A stretch of 64,000 nucleotides of DNA, taken from assembly GCF_950295315.1 (NCBI RefSeq), contig NC_080170.1, forward strand, positions 96,307,477-96,371,476. Direction: 5' to 3'. The first letter of the stretch is position 1; every line of letters begins with the position of its first letter. The translations under genes and the position numbers were made by a program. This document shows, piece by piece, positions 30,796-41,659 of the stretch. This stretch comes from Erinaceus europaeus. Its lineage: Eukaryota; Chordata; Mammalia; Eulipotyphla; Erinaceidae. The notes below the pieces were generated by a model, which was not told the origin of the DNA, made no database searches, and saw nothing but the letters and a program-made list of their open reading frames with translations.

Positions 30796-31560
30796 TTTCT
30801 CAACTTCTCTTTAGGAGTGGAATCATCCCATACTTGTCTTTATCTTTCTGACTTAGCTCACTTAACATAATTCCTTCTAGGTCCATCCAAGATGAATCAG
30901 AGAAGGTGGGTTCATTGTTCTCAATAGCTGCATAGTATTCCACTGTGTATATATACCATAACTTTCTCAGCCACTCATCTGTTGTTGGGCACCTGGGTTG
31001 CTTCCAGGTTTTAGCTATTACAAATTGTGCTGCTATGAACGTAGGTATACACATTTCTTTTTGGTTGGGTGTTATGGAGTCCTTGGGTTATATCCCCAGG
31101 AAGGAATTACTGGGTCATAAAGAAGGTCCATGTCTAACCTTTTAAGAGTTCTCCAGACTGCTCTCCACAGAGGCTGGACCAATTTACATTCCCACCAGCA
31201 GTGCAGAAGGGTTCCTCTGTCCCCACAGCCTCTCCAGCATTTCTTGCTGCTATCCTTTTTGATATATGCCATTCTCACAGGAGTGAGGTGGTATTTCAAT
31301 GTTGTCTTTATTTGCATTTCTCTGACAACCAGCAACCTGGAGCAATTTTTCATGTTTGTTAGCCTTTTGGATCTCCTCTGTAGTGAATGTTTTGTTCATA
31401 TTCTCTGCCCATTTTTGGATGGTGTCATTTGCTTTTTGGTTGCTAAGTTTGCTGAGCTCTTTGTATAATTTGGTGATTCCTCTCTTGTCTGATGTATGGC
31501 ATGTGAAGGTCTTCTCCCATTCTATGAGGGGTCTCTTTGTTTGTGTGACAGATTCTTAGC
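30796..31560 (-). mobile_element. L1 ORF2 C-terminal region, 5'-truncated
   Basis: Minus-strand translation gives two adjoining frames with a typical ORF2 end: [19 protein letters not shown] and [19 protein letters not shown] in 31353-31072, then FVIAKTWKQPRCPTTDEW and YTVEYYAAIENNEP in 31054-30800. The Cys-rich CWRGCG...LLHCWW region is the conserved C-terminal zinc-knuckle area. A break near 31060 separates the frames. The element is cut at 31560 and cannot retrotranspose. Confidence 0.88.
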
Positions 31561-31568
31561 AGGGTAGC

Positions 31569-31960
31569 CGGGGTGATCTCCTTAAGATGAAAGACATATC
31601 ACATCGCCCCACCACTCAAATTCTGGCCAGACGTCTCCTTTTTCTTTCATAGAAAAGTTCACACTTTTGAAATGGCCAACAAAGTTGAACATGATCTGAT
31701 CCCTTATTACCTCTTTGATATCATTTTCCCCTGTTCTTCCTTAGTTCTGCCAGATACAACTTTCCTCATTCTCATGTCATTGCAAGAGCAGAAGGAGCCT
31801 GATCTACTACAGAGATTTATGTTTGCAGTTCCCTCTCTCTGGAATGCTTTATATACACACAAATTCTTCTAACCTTTTCCCTTAGTCCCCCAAATCTCAA
31901 ACATCACCCTTCAAGAAAACTGTGTCAGGCCCATGAAAAATCAGTCACAGAGAAATCATT
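31569..31960 (+). mobile_element. Ancient L2-like fragment
   Basis: Order of motifs (cacatcgccccaccactcaaattctggcc, acatgatctgatcccttattacctc, tttgcagttccctctctctggaatgcttta, cttcaagaaaactgtgtcagg) follows the well-known mammalian L2 3' region. Diverged, so ancient. Confidence 0.65.
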
Positions 31961-31964
31961 CTTT

Positions 31965-32095
31965 TTTTCCTCCACTTTATTGGGAGGTTAGTTAATGGTT
32001 TATAATACGGTTGTTGACACATAGGTACAACCTCTCATTTCCCCATAATAAAGTCATTCTTTATCCCTGTTACTCTGGATGACTTGTTACCAACA
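31965..32095 (-). mobile_element. L1 3' UTR scrap (second subfamily)
   Basis: 'tccactttattgggaggttagttaatggtttataatacggttg' resembles the starts of the blocks at 16740 and 51125. Confidence 0.4.
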
Positions 32096-32189
32096 TATTA
32101 TAAAGCTTTAGAAAAATTATTTGTCTGTGAAACATTCCATATGTTTTGTAAGAAACAAGAAGACATAGATGGGGTTAGGTAGCATAATG

Positions 32190-32330
32190 GAAGAGAGCTG
32201 GGTGGTGGCACACCCAGTTGAGTGCATAAGATAGATAGCATAATGGTTATGCAAAGGATTTGCATGCCAGAGGTTCTGACATAACAGTTTCTGTCTTCCA
32301 TATCACTATAAGCCAGAACTGGCTTTTGGT
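32190..32330 (+). mobile_element. SINE heads (ERI-like, old subfamily)
   Basis: 'gagctgggtggtggcacacccagttgagtgca' is an ERI-like head, cut off and followed by a second tRNA-like block (agcataatggttatgcaaaggatttgcatgccagaggttc). Confidence 0.55.
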
Positions 32331-32490
32331 TAAGAAAAGAAAAAGAAGAAGAAAGGGAAAGAAAGAGAGAAAGAAAGGAAGAAAGAAGAAAGAAAGGAAA
32401 AGGAGGGGAGAAGAGAGGAAAAGAGAGGAGAGGATAGAAGAGAAGAGAAAAGAAGAGGAAAAAAAGAAAAGGAAAGAAAAGAAGAAGTAC
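32331..32490. repeat. Polypurine (GAA/GGAA)n tract
   Basis: About 155 bases of A/G. Open frames on both strands through it are low-complexity artefacts. Confidence 0.9.
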
Positions 32491-33060
32491 ACAAACTGAA
32501 ACTTGAGTTGGGTGTGGAGTACTGCATCGAAGCATTTACGTAGATGTGGATTTTGAAAGACAGTGAGACAGAATAAGAGTTCATATTATATATCCTGAGT
32601 TCAGAAATGGGTTAGAGCCCTTGACCTTCAAGGCAAGAGGAGTAGGACTCAGCTGAAGAAAGGAAGAGACAATGACCCATGTCAAAAGAACAGATGCTCT
32701 GTAATTAGTTGTCTGTCCAGCCATATAGATAGGTTCCCATAGTCAAAATACTGTATCTGATAATAATCTGAATTTTGGGTAGTACTCCAATTTTTATTCT
32801 TCTAGATAATTAAGGGAATGGAAAGGAGGCCTTGATTAGTTCCATCTATAAATAATCTGCATGCCAAGTTGACAAATCTTTGGAAATCCTGTGCCAAACA
32901 CCTTAGCATGAGCATTCTTCGTAAATAATATGGAATCTAGGTTTGTGGTATATGGGAATGCTTTATCTCATCCTCATGACTTTCTCATAAATTTTAAAAT
33001 GTTCAGCAAAACAGTGTATGATAGTAATAAATAACAGCTATTATTATTATTACTATTACT
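32491..33060. other. Unique DNA, nothing recognised
   Basis: A (TTA)n-like run at 33035-33065 closes the stretch. Confidence 0.4.
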
Positions 33061-33065
33061 ATTGT

Positions 33066-33305
33066 TGCCGGGGTTCAATGTCTGTATGACTTCACCATAA
33101 CATGGCCACATTTTTTTTCATTTTTTTTTCTGATAGTGAGTGAGAGTCTGAGAAAAATAGAAAGGGAGAGAGCAATAGAGAGGAGAGATACCTGCTGCTC
33201 TGCTCCACCATTTGTGAAGCTTCCCCCCTGTTTATTGGGTCAGGGGCTTTAAAGTGGGGGGATGGTAACATGCACTTTACTAGGTGAACCACTACCTGTT
33301 CCTAT
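33066..33305 (-). mobile_element. ERI-like SINE, long form
   Basis: Minus strand: 3' module at the left (gccggggttcaatgtctgtatgac), purine block, 'ctgctgctctgctccaccatttgtgaagcttcccccctg', head with 'gtgaaccactacctg'. Confidence 0.65.
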
Positions 33306-35275
33306 CTAATTAATTTTCCATCTGGATCAGAAATATTTAGAAATATTGCTAAAGGAGACTAGTTAACTGTAAAAGTATAAATACTCTGAGTTTTGGAAAA
33401 GAGCGCATACATAGAGAGTTGGCAGCAAGTCTACTGAAAGAGACTTTTATAAAGATTTTATTTTTTTAAACATGTGTATTAATTTTTAAAATGCACACAG
33501 CGGTAGTAATTGACTTAAAGATCTCTTACAAATTTAGAAAATATCGATTGCAAAAGTATATATATTTTTAATTATTTCAATTCTGTTAACATATCTGTGG
33601 AACAACCTGACCAAGGCAGGTAGAGAAATTAAGCATATAGATGCACTCTACTATAACACAAGGCTGTAAAAATTTAAATACCACCATATGTATTACTTCA
33701 TTTGTTTACTTGTTTTCATGAATTAAGAATAAGCAAAGAAAGTGGGTTTTCTTTCTTTGTTCTTTTTTAATAATGAATTTTAGAAAAGTGAAGGTATTCC
33801 CTCACATGTAAGTGGCAGAGGAAACAGGAGATAGGAAAATTAATTTTTTCTAGCTCTTTACTCAATAATTCCCACCATATTTCACAGTTTATGAGAAGGT
33901 ATAGACATTACGTAACTTTTCTAATGGCTATAAATTCTGCAGTATTTTTTTCTCTGGAGAAAACTATTTATACTTTAGTTGTCTGTGATCTAGAATCTAG
34001 TTGTATAAGATTCCTGTGTGCTGTGAGCATATAACAATAAGAAAAATAATATTTTTAGGTAGGATAGGTTAGACATAAACCATTAAAAAATACATGAGGT
34101 GATTGATGATATATTTGCCAACTCTAACAACCATCTGACAATAATGAAATCTGATCATTCCTTCTGTTGATTTTCTTCAATTATAATGGACTTACAGATA
34201 AACTTTCAAAAAAAGCATGACTGTGTATTCCATTCTTAGCTTCTTTAGCCCTAAAAGTATGTGAGTGGAGGTGATCACTTCAAGGATAGGAATTTATAGA
34301 ATCACATATTGCAGATTCTTAATCTCATGTCTGGCTCCTTTAGTTGAATATATTCAATTACTGCAATTACTACTTTCATATTTTAATGAATTTTAAAATC
34401 ACTAGAAATAGGTCCCATTTAATTTTCAGTTATCCATATAAAATAGGTATTGTCATCTAGATTTTAATATTTCAAAATAGTAACTGTCTCTTATTTCTTC
34501 CAGTATAAATATTTTGTCAGGTTTTTCCATTCTTTGGTCTAATCACTGGGAAATAAAATGTCACTCAAGTTCATCTTTCAGGTATTATATAAATCAACAC
34601 CACTCTAAATCACTATTAGATATAATTACATAAACTCATCAAGAACAAAACAATATCAAGAACAATATACTCTCAAGAGTTCCAAAAACAGTGAATTGAT
34701 TTGTTGGAGGAACAAAAGAACACCACTATCCTGTGAAGTTTTCAATCTCATAAAAGAAAAATAAAACAGACATTGTATGAATAAACATACATGTGTAATC
34801 ACAAATAGTGGAAATTGATAGGCAGAAAAATAGCCCTATAGGGTAGAATTAATATCTGAGATGGAATTGGAGCTGAATTGGGTAGAACACAAAGATTCAT
34901 GCAAAACTTTTGATTTCACTAGAAAGCTAATATGCAATGAACCCTGCATAACTAAGAAACCAAAACAAGCAGAAATATTTTCTATAGTTGAAATTCCATG
35001 AGTGGAAAAATATGCTTCTTTTTCAAAATCATCTGGCACTTTCACATGCAAACTTTTAAAAATACATAGTATTTTAGCATACTTATAATAGAATGGTAAT
35101 CAAATTCATTTCATTGGATTTTAAATTTTTATGGGCATACATATTTCCATTAGGGTTTTACCATAAATCAAATGATGCAGAGATTTATAGAGTGTCATTT
35201 AATGTTCTTTCCCTCTCACTCTCAAATCCTACTCTTTATTAACAAATACTAATAATTTTCATATGCATTTGTTGT
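33306..35275. other. Unique AT-rich DNA, nothing recognised
   Basis: Nearly 2 kb without a repeat or gene that I can support. It is the longest featureless stretch in this half. Confidence 0.45.
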
Positions 35276-35279
35276 TGTC

Positions 35280-35452
35280 ACCTGGATTCCATTTTGGGAG
35301 GCCAACTTTTTTGGGTAGAAAGAGAGATTGAGAGGGAAAGATACCACAGCATTAAAGCTTCCTCCAGGGTGGTGGGTACTGAACTTGAACCTTGATATGA
35401 TACTCATGACTAAGCAGGTGCACTGACCAGGTGAGCTATCTTGCCAGACCCA
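35280..35452 (-). mobile_element. ERI-like SINE, diverged
   Basis: 'agagagattgagagggaaagataccacagcattaaagcttcctccagggtggtgggtactgaacttgaacc' is the minus-strand middle and head of the SINE. Confidence 0.6.
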
Positions 35453-35718
35453 TTTTCACATTCTTTTGTATGTTTATTTATACATATGATTATGCTTTTA
35501 ATTGTTAATGTTTTGCCATATAAACTTCATTTATCCTCTTCATTTGTATGCTACATTATTTGTATAATATTAATTCAACAACCCTCTTTATGATGAGCAC
35601 ACAGGTGTTTTAAGAGTTAGTGTTTTTATTTGTTATTGATTTTATTTTTAATGTTGTCATTATACAAATGATGCTTTCATGAATATTTTCTCGTGGGTCC
35701 TTAGATACTGATGCTTTT
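35453..35718. other. Unique AT-rich DNA
   Basis: No supportable feature. Confidence 0.35.
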
Positions 35719-35719
35719 T

Positions 35720-35942
35720 TTCTTTCTTTTTTTCATTTTCTTTATTGATTTTATTAGAGGGGGAAGTGAGCAAAGGGAAGAGAAAGAGAGAAAGAGAGTG
35801 AAGAACAACACAACACTCCTTCACCATTATAGAGCTTCTGCTGGTACCAAGTTGCTTCCATGTGGTGCCAGAGCTTAAATCTAGTATCTCCCATATGTTG
35901 AGGTCTATGTTCTATTGAGTAAGCAACATGTTAACCCCACTG
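35720..35942 (-). mobile_element. ERI-like SINE, diverged
   Basis: Minus-strand copy: T-rich tail, 'agaggggg...gagcaaagggaagagaaagagagaaagag', 'cagagcttaaatctagtatctccc' (B-box region) and head ending about 35940. Confidence 0.6.
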
Positions 35943-36204
35943 ACATTTTCATATCTTCATAGCAGAAACTAAACTTACTGTTAAAAGGAAGACATAGATA
36001 TTAAAAAAAAATACTAGTACACATTACTAGGTTTCTATAAAATTTTGGAGCAACTCAAACTTCCACAAAAAAGATACGTGTCCATTTTTTAGTATCATGA
36101 CCAAAAATGTTTGTGATTGATTTTGTGTTTGTTAATTTGATCTTTCTCTTTAAAATCTATTGATAATTTTACTAATGACTTAATTTACTATTCATTTATT
36201 CTAA

Positions 36205-36283
36205 AAATATTATTTTTTGTTGTTGTTGTTACCCCTGGGGCTTCACTGCTCTAGGCAACTTTTTCGCATAGAGACATGGAGGC

Positions 36284-36315
<32 letters not shown>

Positions 36316-36420
36316 AACTAATCACAGCACTGGAGTATCCTTGTGGAGGGACTAGACTCAAACCTAAGTCGTACACATGGCAAAACAGGACATTATTTGA
36401 GTGAGCTACTTTGCTGTCCC
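36205..36420 (-). mobile_element. ERI-like SINE, long form
   Basis: Minus strand: 'tgttgttgttgttacccctggggcttcactgctctagg' (3' module), a (GA)n-expanded purine block (36270-36315), 'ctagactcaaacctaag' (B-box region), head to about 36418. Confidence 0.7.
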
Positions 36421-36960
36421 TTTCTATGTTCTTAGCACACTAAATATTATGGATACATTGACAGGCAGGAGAGAAATAATGTCAGTCTTCAGGATTCTAG
36501 TAGGGCAAGGAATCAATTTATTATTAATTAACAAACTGTTTCACAAGTGTTATTTAGAGGAAATAAACATGATGCCAAAGTTATTGTATGCTCAGCTTTC
36601 CCAGAAGGAATAACTGCTGAGGCATTATTGAAATCTAGTACATGTGTGGAATCAAGGTGAAGGAGAGATGACATGGGAAGACTGTTCTGAGCATAGAATA
36701 TATATCAAGGTAGGAAACAATTAGCAAGGTCTCTCTGCTTTTTCACAAGGCCCACTTATCGGGGGGGGGGTGAAGTTACATTACTGCCACTGCTGATGCT
36801 TGGGACTCCATCTGGGAGAACCCTAAGTTTGAAGGAAAGAAAATGAGCAGAGACTTCATTAACTTGACTGAAAAGAATCGAAGCCCTATTCCTGTTCTAT
36901 CTCAGAGGAGTCAACAAGGACAGGGATAACTCATTTGAGTGGCTACAGGGAAAAGAAAAG
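36421..36960. other. Unique DNA, nothing recognised
   Basis: A G-run (36763-36772) is the only local oddity. Confidence 0.4.
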
Positions 36961-36965
36961 ATAGA

Positions 36966-37228
36966 GGGTTGGCAGTGACACAGCTGGTTAAGTGCACATA
37001 GTATTATGCTCATAGACCAGAGCAAGGACCAGAGTTTGAGCTCCAGCTCCCCCACTTCATGACCGGTGAAGCAAGTCTGCAGGTGTCAATCTTTCTCTAT
37101 CTCTCTCTATCTCCTTTTCCTCCTCTCAGTATCTCTGTCCTATCAAATAAAAATGGGGGTGGGGAGGTGGCCACCAGATAAGTAGTACAGGAACTGAGCC
37201 CCACATAACCCTGGTGGCAAAGATAGAA
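36966..37228 (+). mobile_element. ERI-like SINE, long form
   Basis: Head (gggttggcagtgacacagctggttaag), 'gtttgagctccagctcccccacttcatgacc', CT block and 3' module (ggaactgagccccacataaccctggtgg). Confidence 0.75.
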
Positions 37229-37345
37229 AGGAAGAGAGAGAAGGAAGGAAGGAAAGAAGAAAGGAAGGAAGGAAAGAAGGAAGGAAGGAAGGAAGGAAGG
37301 AAGGAAGGAAGGAAGGAAGGAAGGAAGGAAAGGGAGAAGGAGGAA
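37229..37345. repeat. (GGAA)n microsatellite
   Basis: About 110 bases of GGAA/GAAG repeats grown from the SINE end. Confidence 0.92.
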
Positions 37346-38005
37346 AGAATATATTTGGTAGTTGAGAAATAAGGTAGCGCTCATCTAATTGTTTTATCTC
37401 AATGATTAAGAAAAGAGGTAATGGACTGAAAAATAATTTTTAAAAATAGTGGTTTGAAAATAATTTTTTTCTTGAAGTATAAAAAAAAATCACTGCTAAA
37501 ATGAATAATAGTTACATATTGCCAAGTACACATTTTGCATCTCTGTTCAAGTATTTAAAGTGAGACCAGACATTATGGTTCTGTTTTGTGTCATTTATTT
37601 TCATGTGTTGGAATCCAGACATGAATAGATTAAATTTAACTTGGTCTATGAGCTTTGAAGGGTATATTTAAAGGTGATACAAGAAACAGTATGGCTTGTG
37701 TCTTAAAGTTAAATTCAGTAGATAAATATTGTTAGAGATCACAGAGCTAGTTTCATAAGAAAAGATATGAGGACACTGAAGCAGATGGGCAAGAAAGTAA
37801 AAGTGGTTGGGTCAATATTTTGTATAAATTGATGATATTGAATTCAAAGGATATGTTTTAAGAACCTGTACAAAATAATTGGTAATATTCAAAGACAATA
37901 GGAATTGGAATGAAACAATAGAGAATGTTTAGTTTTACAAAAAAAAATAGTGAAGTCTGTCAGAACCCCAAGTCCAAAGATATGCATATTAAATTATAAA
38001 GAAAT
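37346..38005. other. Unique AT-rich DNA, nothing recognised
   Basis: No supportable feature. Confidence 0.4.
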
Positions 38006-38010
38006 TGTAA

Positions 38011-38325
38011 GGGGGCTGGATGGTAGCACATTGGGTTAAGCGCACATTGCGCAAAGCAAAGGATCACAGCTTGATCCCCATCTGCGGGGGGGGGGGGGGT
38101 TGTCACCTTACAAGCGATGAAGCAGCTCTGCAGGTGTCTATCTTTCTCTCCCCCTCTCTGTCTTCCCCTCCTCTCTCCATTTCTCTCTGTCCTATATCAC
38201 AATAGCAATAACAACAATAATAAGCAACGAGGGCAACAAAAGGAAAAAAATGGCCTCCAGGAACAGTGGATTCGTAGTGCAGGCATGGAGACCCAGTGAT
38301 AACCCTGGAGGCAAAAAAAAAAAAA
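38011..38325 (+). mobile_element. ERI-like SINE, long form
   Basis: Head (gggggctggatggtagcacattgggttaagcgcac), a 14-G run at 38085-38099 in place of part of the middle, CAGGTGTCTATCTTTCTCTC, CAA-rich linker, and a complete 3' module (cctccaggaacagtggattcgtagtgcaggc...ataaccctggagg). Confidence 0.85.
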
Positions 38326-38758
38326 TTGTAATCCTAAAAAGACTATGCTATCTCTAGGAAGCTAGCATAGATAATTATATAATAAAACAAGTCAGTTTAT
38401 CGTTCTCAGATGCGGTATTTTGAACTGGACTGCTTCTTAGAGCACAACTATAGACTGTTACATCAAAATATTTGTATAAAACACTAAATTCATAAGAACT
38501 TTTATCCTTAAGCAGTCAAATATTTTTTAATATATAAATTTAGAAGATGTTGATTTTTTTTTTTACTAGTAAAAGCAGTCCCTGTTTCCATGTACCAGTG
38601 ACATAAAATACAGAAAGCAAAACTTTTAAATTGCAAAGGACATATAGGAGTATTTCAGTTTTTGAGATAAGAAGTGCTAGCTAGGATAAAAGGGGTTTAT
38701 CATTAACCATAATGACAAGTACAGTTCTATTCTTTGTTACCTTGCAAACTCTTTGTGT

Positions 38759-38760
<2 letters not shown>
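38326..38760. other. Unique AT-rich DNA
   Basis: No supportable feature. Confidence 0.4.

Positions 38761-38761
<1 letters not shown>

Positions 38762-38800
<39 letters not shown>
38762..38800. repeat. (AC)n microsatellite
   Basis: About 19 CA units. Confidence 0.92.
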
Positions 38801-38801
<1 letters not shown>

Positions 38802-39248
38802 TAAGGTGTGATGTGGAAGGAAAGAGAATGGATGCACATGGAAGCCTCTATTACCTCTTTGATCAGTTTTTATACTATTTTAGTTCTCGAGAACTATTTG
38901 AGTATGGCTGCCATGAAAGTGCAGTACTTAAAATTGAAAATTTCAAGAATCTAGGAATCATAGGACTCTAGGTTTAACTAGAGATAAGGTTTTTCCTGGA
39001 CAGACAGTACTCTTGAAACAGATTGGTAGTTTGTTGTACATGTTTATAATAAAATGTTACAAGAAACTTCAGTTTAAACCTTTCTTTTTTTCTGTACTAC
39101 TAGCATTTAAAACTAATCTACCACCCTTTGACTACTTAAGTTTCCTCCTGTGTATTTTGACATATTTCATTTTAATTACTTCTATTGGTAATATTTTCTA
39201 ATTTGTTTTGGGATTTCTTCTTTAGCCAGTGGTTATTTACAAATGTAT
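38801..39248. other. Unique AT-rich DNA, nothing recognised
   Basis: No supportable feature. Confidence 0.4.
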
Positions 39249-39253
39249 GGCTT

Positions 39254-39452
39254 AAGGGACCAGGTGGTGGCGCACCTAGTTAAGCACACACATTACAGTG
39301 CACAAGGACCCGGGGTCCAGCCCCTGGTTGCCAGCTGTAAGGAGAAAGCCTCACGAATGGGGAAGCAGGACTGCAGGTGTCTCTCTGTCTCTTTCCTCTA
39401 TCTCCCCCTCCACTCTCAAATCCTATCTGAATCTAATAAATTAAAAAAATGT
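39254..39452 (+). mobile_element. ERI-like SINE
   Basis: Head (gggaccaggtggtggcgcacctagttaagcacac), a diverged B box (ggggtccagcc), gactgcaggtgtctctctgtc, tail taataaattaaaaa. Confidence 0.78.
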
Positions 39453-39516
39453 GTAGCTTAATGTCTACAATTATTTGGAATTTTTCCACATAAGTTCATG
39501 TTATTGATTTCTGACT

Positions 39517-39873
39517 TGTTGTTAAAATTCGGATGCTCTAGCTGGCCGGGCTAGCTTCACGGGCGGGTAACAGAGATGACCAGAGACATACGGCTGGGCA
39601 GGGAAGCTGTATTTCTTTATTCAGGAACAACGATTTATAAACTAAGACAAACTAATCACCAAACAGAACTCTGCTGCCTCTTTCCCCCGCGATGGCGCCG
39701 AGCACTCTCTAACTCTGCAACTCTCCAACTCTGGAACTCTGGAACTCTGGAACTCTGGAACCCTCTTGGGGTTCCTTGGGGTGGGGCCAAGCGGGCCCAT
39801 GAAACTAGCAGGACTGATCCAAATTTTCTTGGCAGGGGGAGAGCTAGAACAACCCAATGTAAAGCATACAACA
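39517..39873 (-). repeat. ERV-C 3' LTR
   Basis: 357 bp. On the minus strand there is a TATAAA (39633-39640) and AATAAA (39616-39621). U3 contains six tandem 8-bp units of the aactct(gg) type around 39711-39760; the other LTR has five, one source of the length difference. A GATGGCGCCG stretch sits at about 39691. Confidence 0.92.
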
Positions 39874-39890
39874 ATTCCCCCTTTTCTTTT
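39874..39890 (-). other. ERV-C polypurine tract
   Basis: Minus strand AAAGAAAAGGGGGAAT abuts the 3' LTR, a textbook-like plus-strand primer. Confidence 0.85.
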
Positions 39891-40199
39891 TAACTAAATG
39901 ACTACAGTATCAAGGGTGTGGGGTGAACAGAAACCTATATCGTACAGGCATTTTTAAAAAAAGAAACTGGCACAAACATGGAGAAACATGTAAGCAAATA
40001 ACAAGAACCAGTGTGCTGCCTAGGGAAGGCCTGAGGGGGCCTTTTTTTTTCCTGTGGGCAAAACTTTATCAGCTTAAAAAAAACATTTCTTGCCTCTGGG
40101 GGGCGTACTTGCCTCGACAGGCATTTGCATGGTGGTGGGGAACGGCCTAGAATCCCAAAGGCAGCTGGCTGCAATTTACTTACTATGAAACAAAACTTG

Positions 40200-40485
40200 T
40201 TAGCATTACCATAGCCCAATCTAACGTTTCTAATAGAGAAGGAATTTGAGACTTTTACATATTAACAACGTCTTTTAACCTTTTGTTACACCCATTCAAG
40301 ATGGAGTCACACCCTAGGTGTGCATAGGAAAGGAAACCTCAGGCATGAGAATAATTAGCATAGCCATTGTGCAATCTACCATTTCTAATAGAGAAGGTAA
40401 TCGAGAGTTTTACATATCAACAAGTCTATTTAACCTTTTGTTATACCCATTCAAGATGGAGGCACACCCTAGGTGTGCGCAAGTC
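40200..40485 (-). repeat. ERV-C internal duplication, ~156-bp period
   Basis: Two copies (about 40200-40324 and 40355-40481) share tagcat...atagcc, tttctaatagagaagg, ttttacatat(t/c)aacaa, taaccttttgtta(c/t)acccattcaagatggag and cacaccctaggtgtgc. Similarity is roughly 85 percent by eye. The palindrome CACACCCTAGGTGTG lies in both copies. Confidence 0.82.
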
Positions 40486-40881
40486 TTTAGACCAACTTAG
40501 TTAAAATATATTGATTGTTAACTAAATTTTACCTCAGACTTTGAATGTAAGTTAATTTTATCTTTATGAGAATTACGTTGAAAACCTTTTTCATTTAACT
40601 TTGTCTAGTAAGAATTTAGCCTTAAAGTTACTGTTTACCAAACTTTAAACATACACATAAACATGGTCATTAATGTACAAGGAGAGAAACCTTTGTTATG
40701 AAGACATGTCATTTCAAACACGAATTTAGATATGTACTGTCTTAGTTGTTGGGGGGGGTGCGTTGTCCAGTGGTGGTCTCTTGGGCAGCTTCACTTCAAG
40801 GAATTGCAGGTTGTGATCTCTGCACGAATCTCTGCGTACTCCAGCTTGTCTGCCTTCAAACCGGACCGGCAGCTGGAGATC

Positions 40882-41589
40882 TCATGTGCCCAGTTTCGGC
40901 AGGGAGCCCGGGGGTCTGGAAGGTCCGGGATGGTTCCAGAATTCATAGCACGAGGGCGGGCAGGCCAGCCTTGTAGAAGGCGTGGGCCTAGGTGCCCAGG
41001 GGTGGTGGCCATGATAGGCCACCGCGGCCCTGCCCCATGGCCCTGCCATGTCTGCTGCCCTGTTTGCAGTGGCTGAGCAGCGTGGAGGGATCACGTGTCC
41101 AGTGCCCTGCGCCACGCGGTGGAGAGCCGGCTCCTGTGGGCTGGCCTGCGTGCTGGCATTGGGCTCCTGCGTGGTGGCATCAGGCTCCTGCGTGTTGGCA
41201 TCGGGCTCCAGCATGTTGGCATCGGGCTCCTGTGTGGTGGCATCGGGCTCCTGTGTGCTGGCGTCTGGCTCTTGTGTGTTGGCGTCAGGCTCCTGTGTGG
41301 TGGCGTCGGCCTCCTGCGGGCTGCAGGGCTGTGGGGCTGTGGGCGTGGTACGTGGGGTTGTCTGGGCACAGCCGGCTGGCTGGCTGTTCCACCAGGTGGA
41401 AAAGGCAGCTCTGCGCCTTGCCTCTTGCCCGCTGGCTCTTCCCGACTCCTCTGGCTGTTTTGAGTGCGCCCAAGCAAGTGGAAACCACAGAGTGGTCAAG
41501 AGATAAATGTTCCAGAAACAGCAAAACAGTCTCATGAAGAAAGAGCAGAGGCCTTTGGAGATCTCTTCACAAGCAGAAGAGAAGGCCAT
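40882..41589 (-). CDS. ERV-C 235-codon ORF of unknown function with a 21-bp repeat
   Basis: First ATG downstream of the primer site on the minus strand. Residues 1-40 contain a hydrophobic segment (about 16-41, MRLFCCFWNIYLLTTLWFPLAWA) that could be a signal or membrane anchor. Residues about 90-155 are roughly nine copies of a 7-residue unit of the type QEPDATT, one per 21-bp repeat, so the repeat keeps the frame. The remainder is proline- and cysteine-containing and unlike Gag, Pol or Env. Plus-strand frames across the repeat are also open, because a 21-bp unit is open in several frames, which weakens the case for real coding. Translation is unproven. Confidence 0.35.
   Translation of the reverse strand: MAFSSACEEISKGLCSFFMRLFCCFWNIYLLTTLWFPLAWAHSKQPEESGRASGQEARRRAAFSTWWNSQPAGCAQTTPRTTPTAPQPCSPQEADATTQEPDANTQEPDASTQEPDATTQEPDANMLEPDANTQEPDATTQEPNASTQASPQEPALHRVAQGTGHVIPPRCSATANRAADMAGPWGRAAVAYHGHHPWAPRPTPSTRLACPPSCYEFWNHPGPSRPPGSLPKLGT
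41150..41330. repeat. 21-bp minisatellite
   Basis: Tandem units of ggcatcgggctcctgtgtggt type, about nine, with substitutions between units. GC-rich compared with the AT-rich flanks of the element. Confidence 0.9.
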
Positions 41590-41639
41590 AGTACATAGGT
41601 AGCCAAATTGTCTTTACTTATCTGAGAGATGCGCAGGTC

Positions 41640-41657
41640 AGGTCTATGTGGGCGCCA
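41640..41657 (-). other. ERV-C primer binding site, Lys-like only at its first 8-9 bases
   Basis: Minus strand TGGCGCCCACATAGACCT starts two bases after the 5' LTR. TGGCGCCC fits lysine tRNAs, but the second half does not fit Lys1,2 or Lys3 as I know them. The primer tRNA is therefore undetermined. Confidence 0.6.
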
Positions 41658-41659
41658 TT

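Noticed and set aside
32247..32535. Frames through the GAA/GGAA tract
   Set aside because: Same artefact as above.
40992..41537. Plus-strand frames (up to 181 codons) across ERV-C
   Set aside because: They run antisense to the element and are open because a 21-bp repeat has no stop in several frames.
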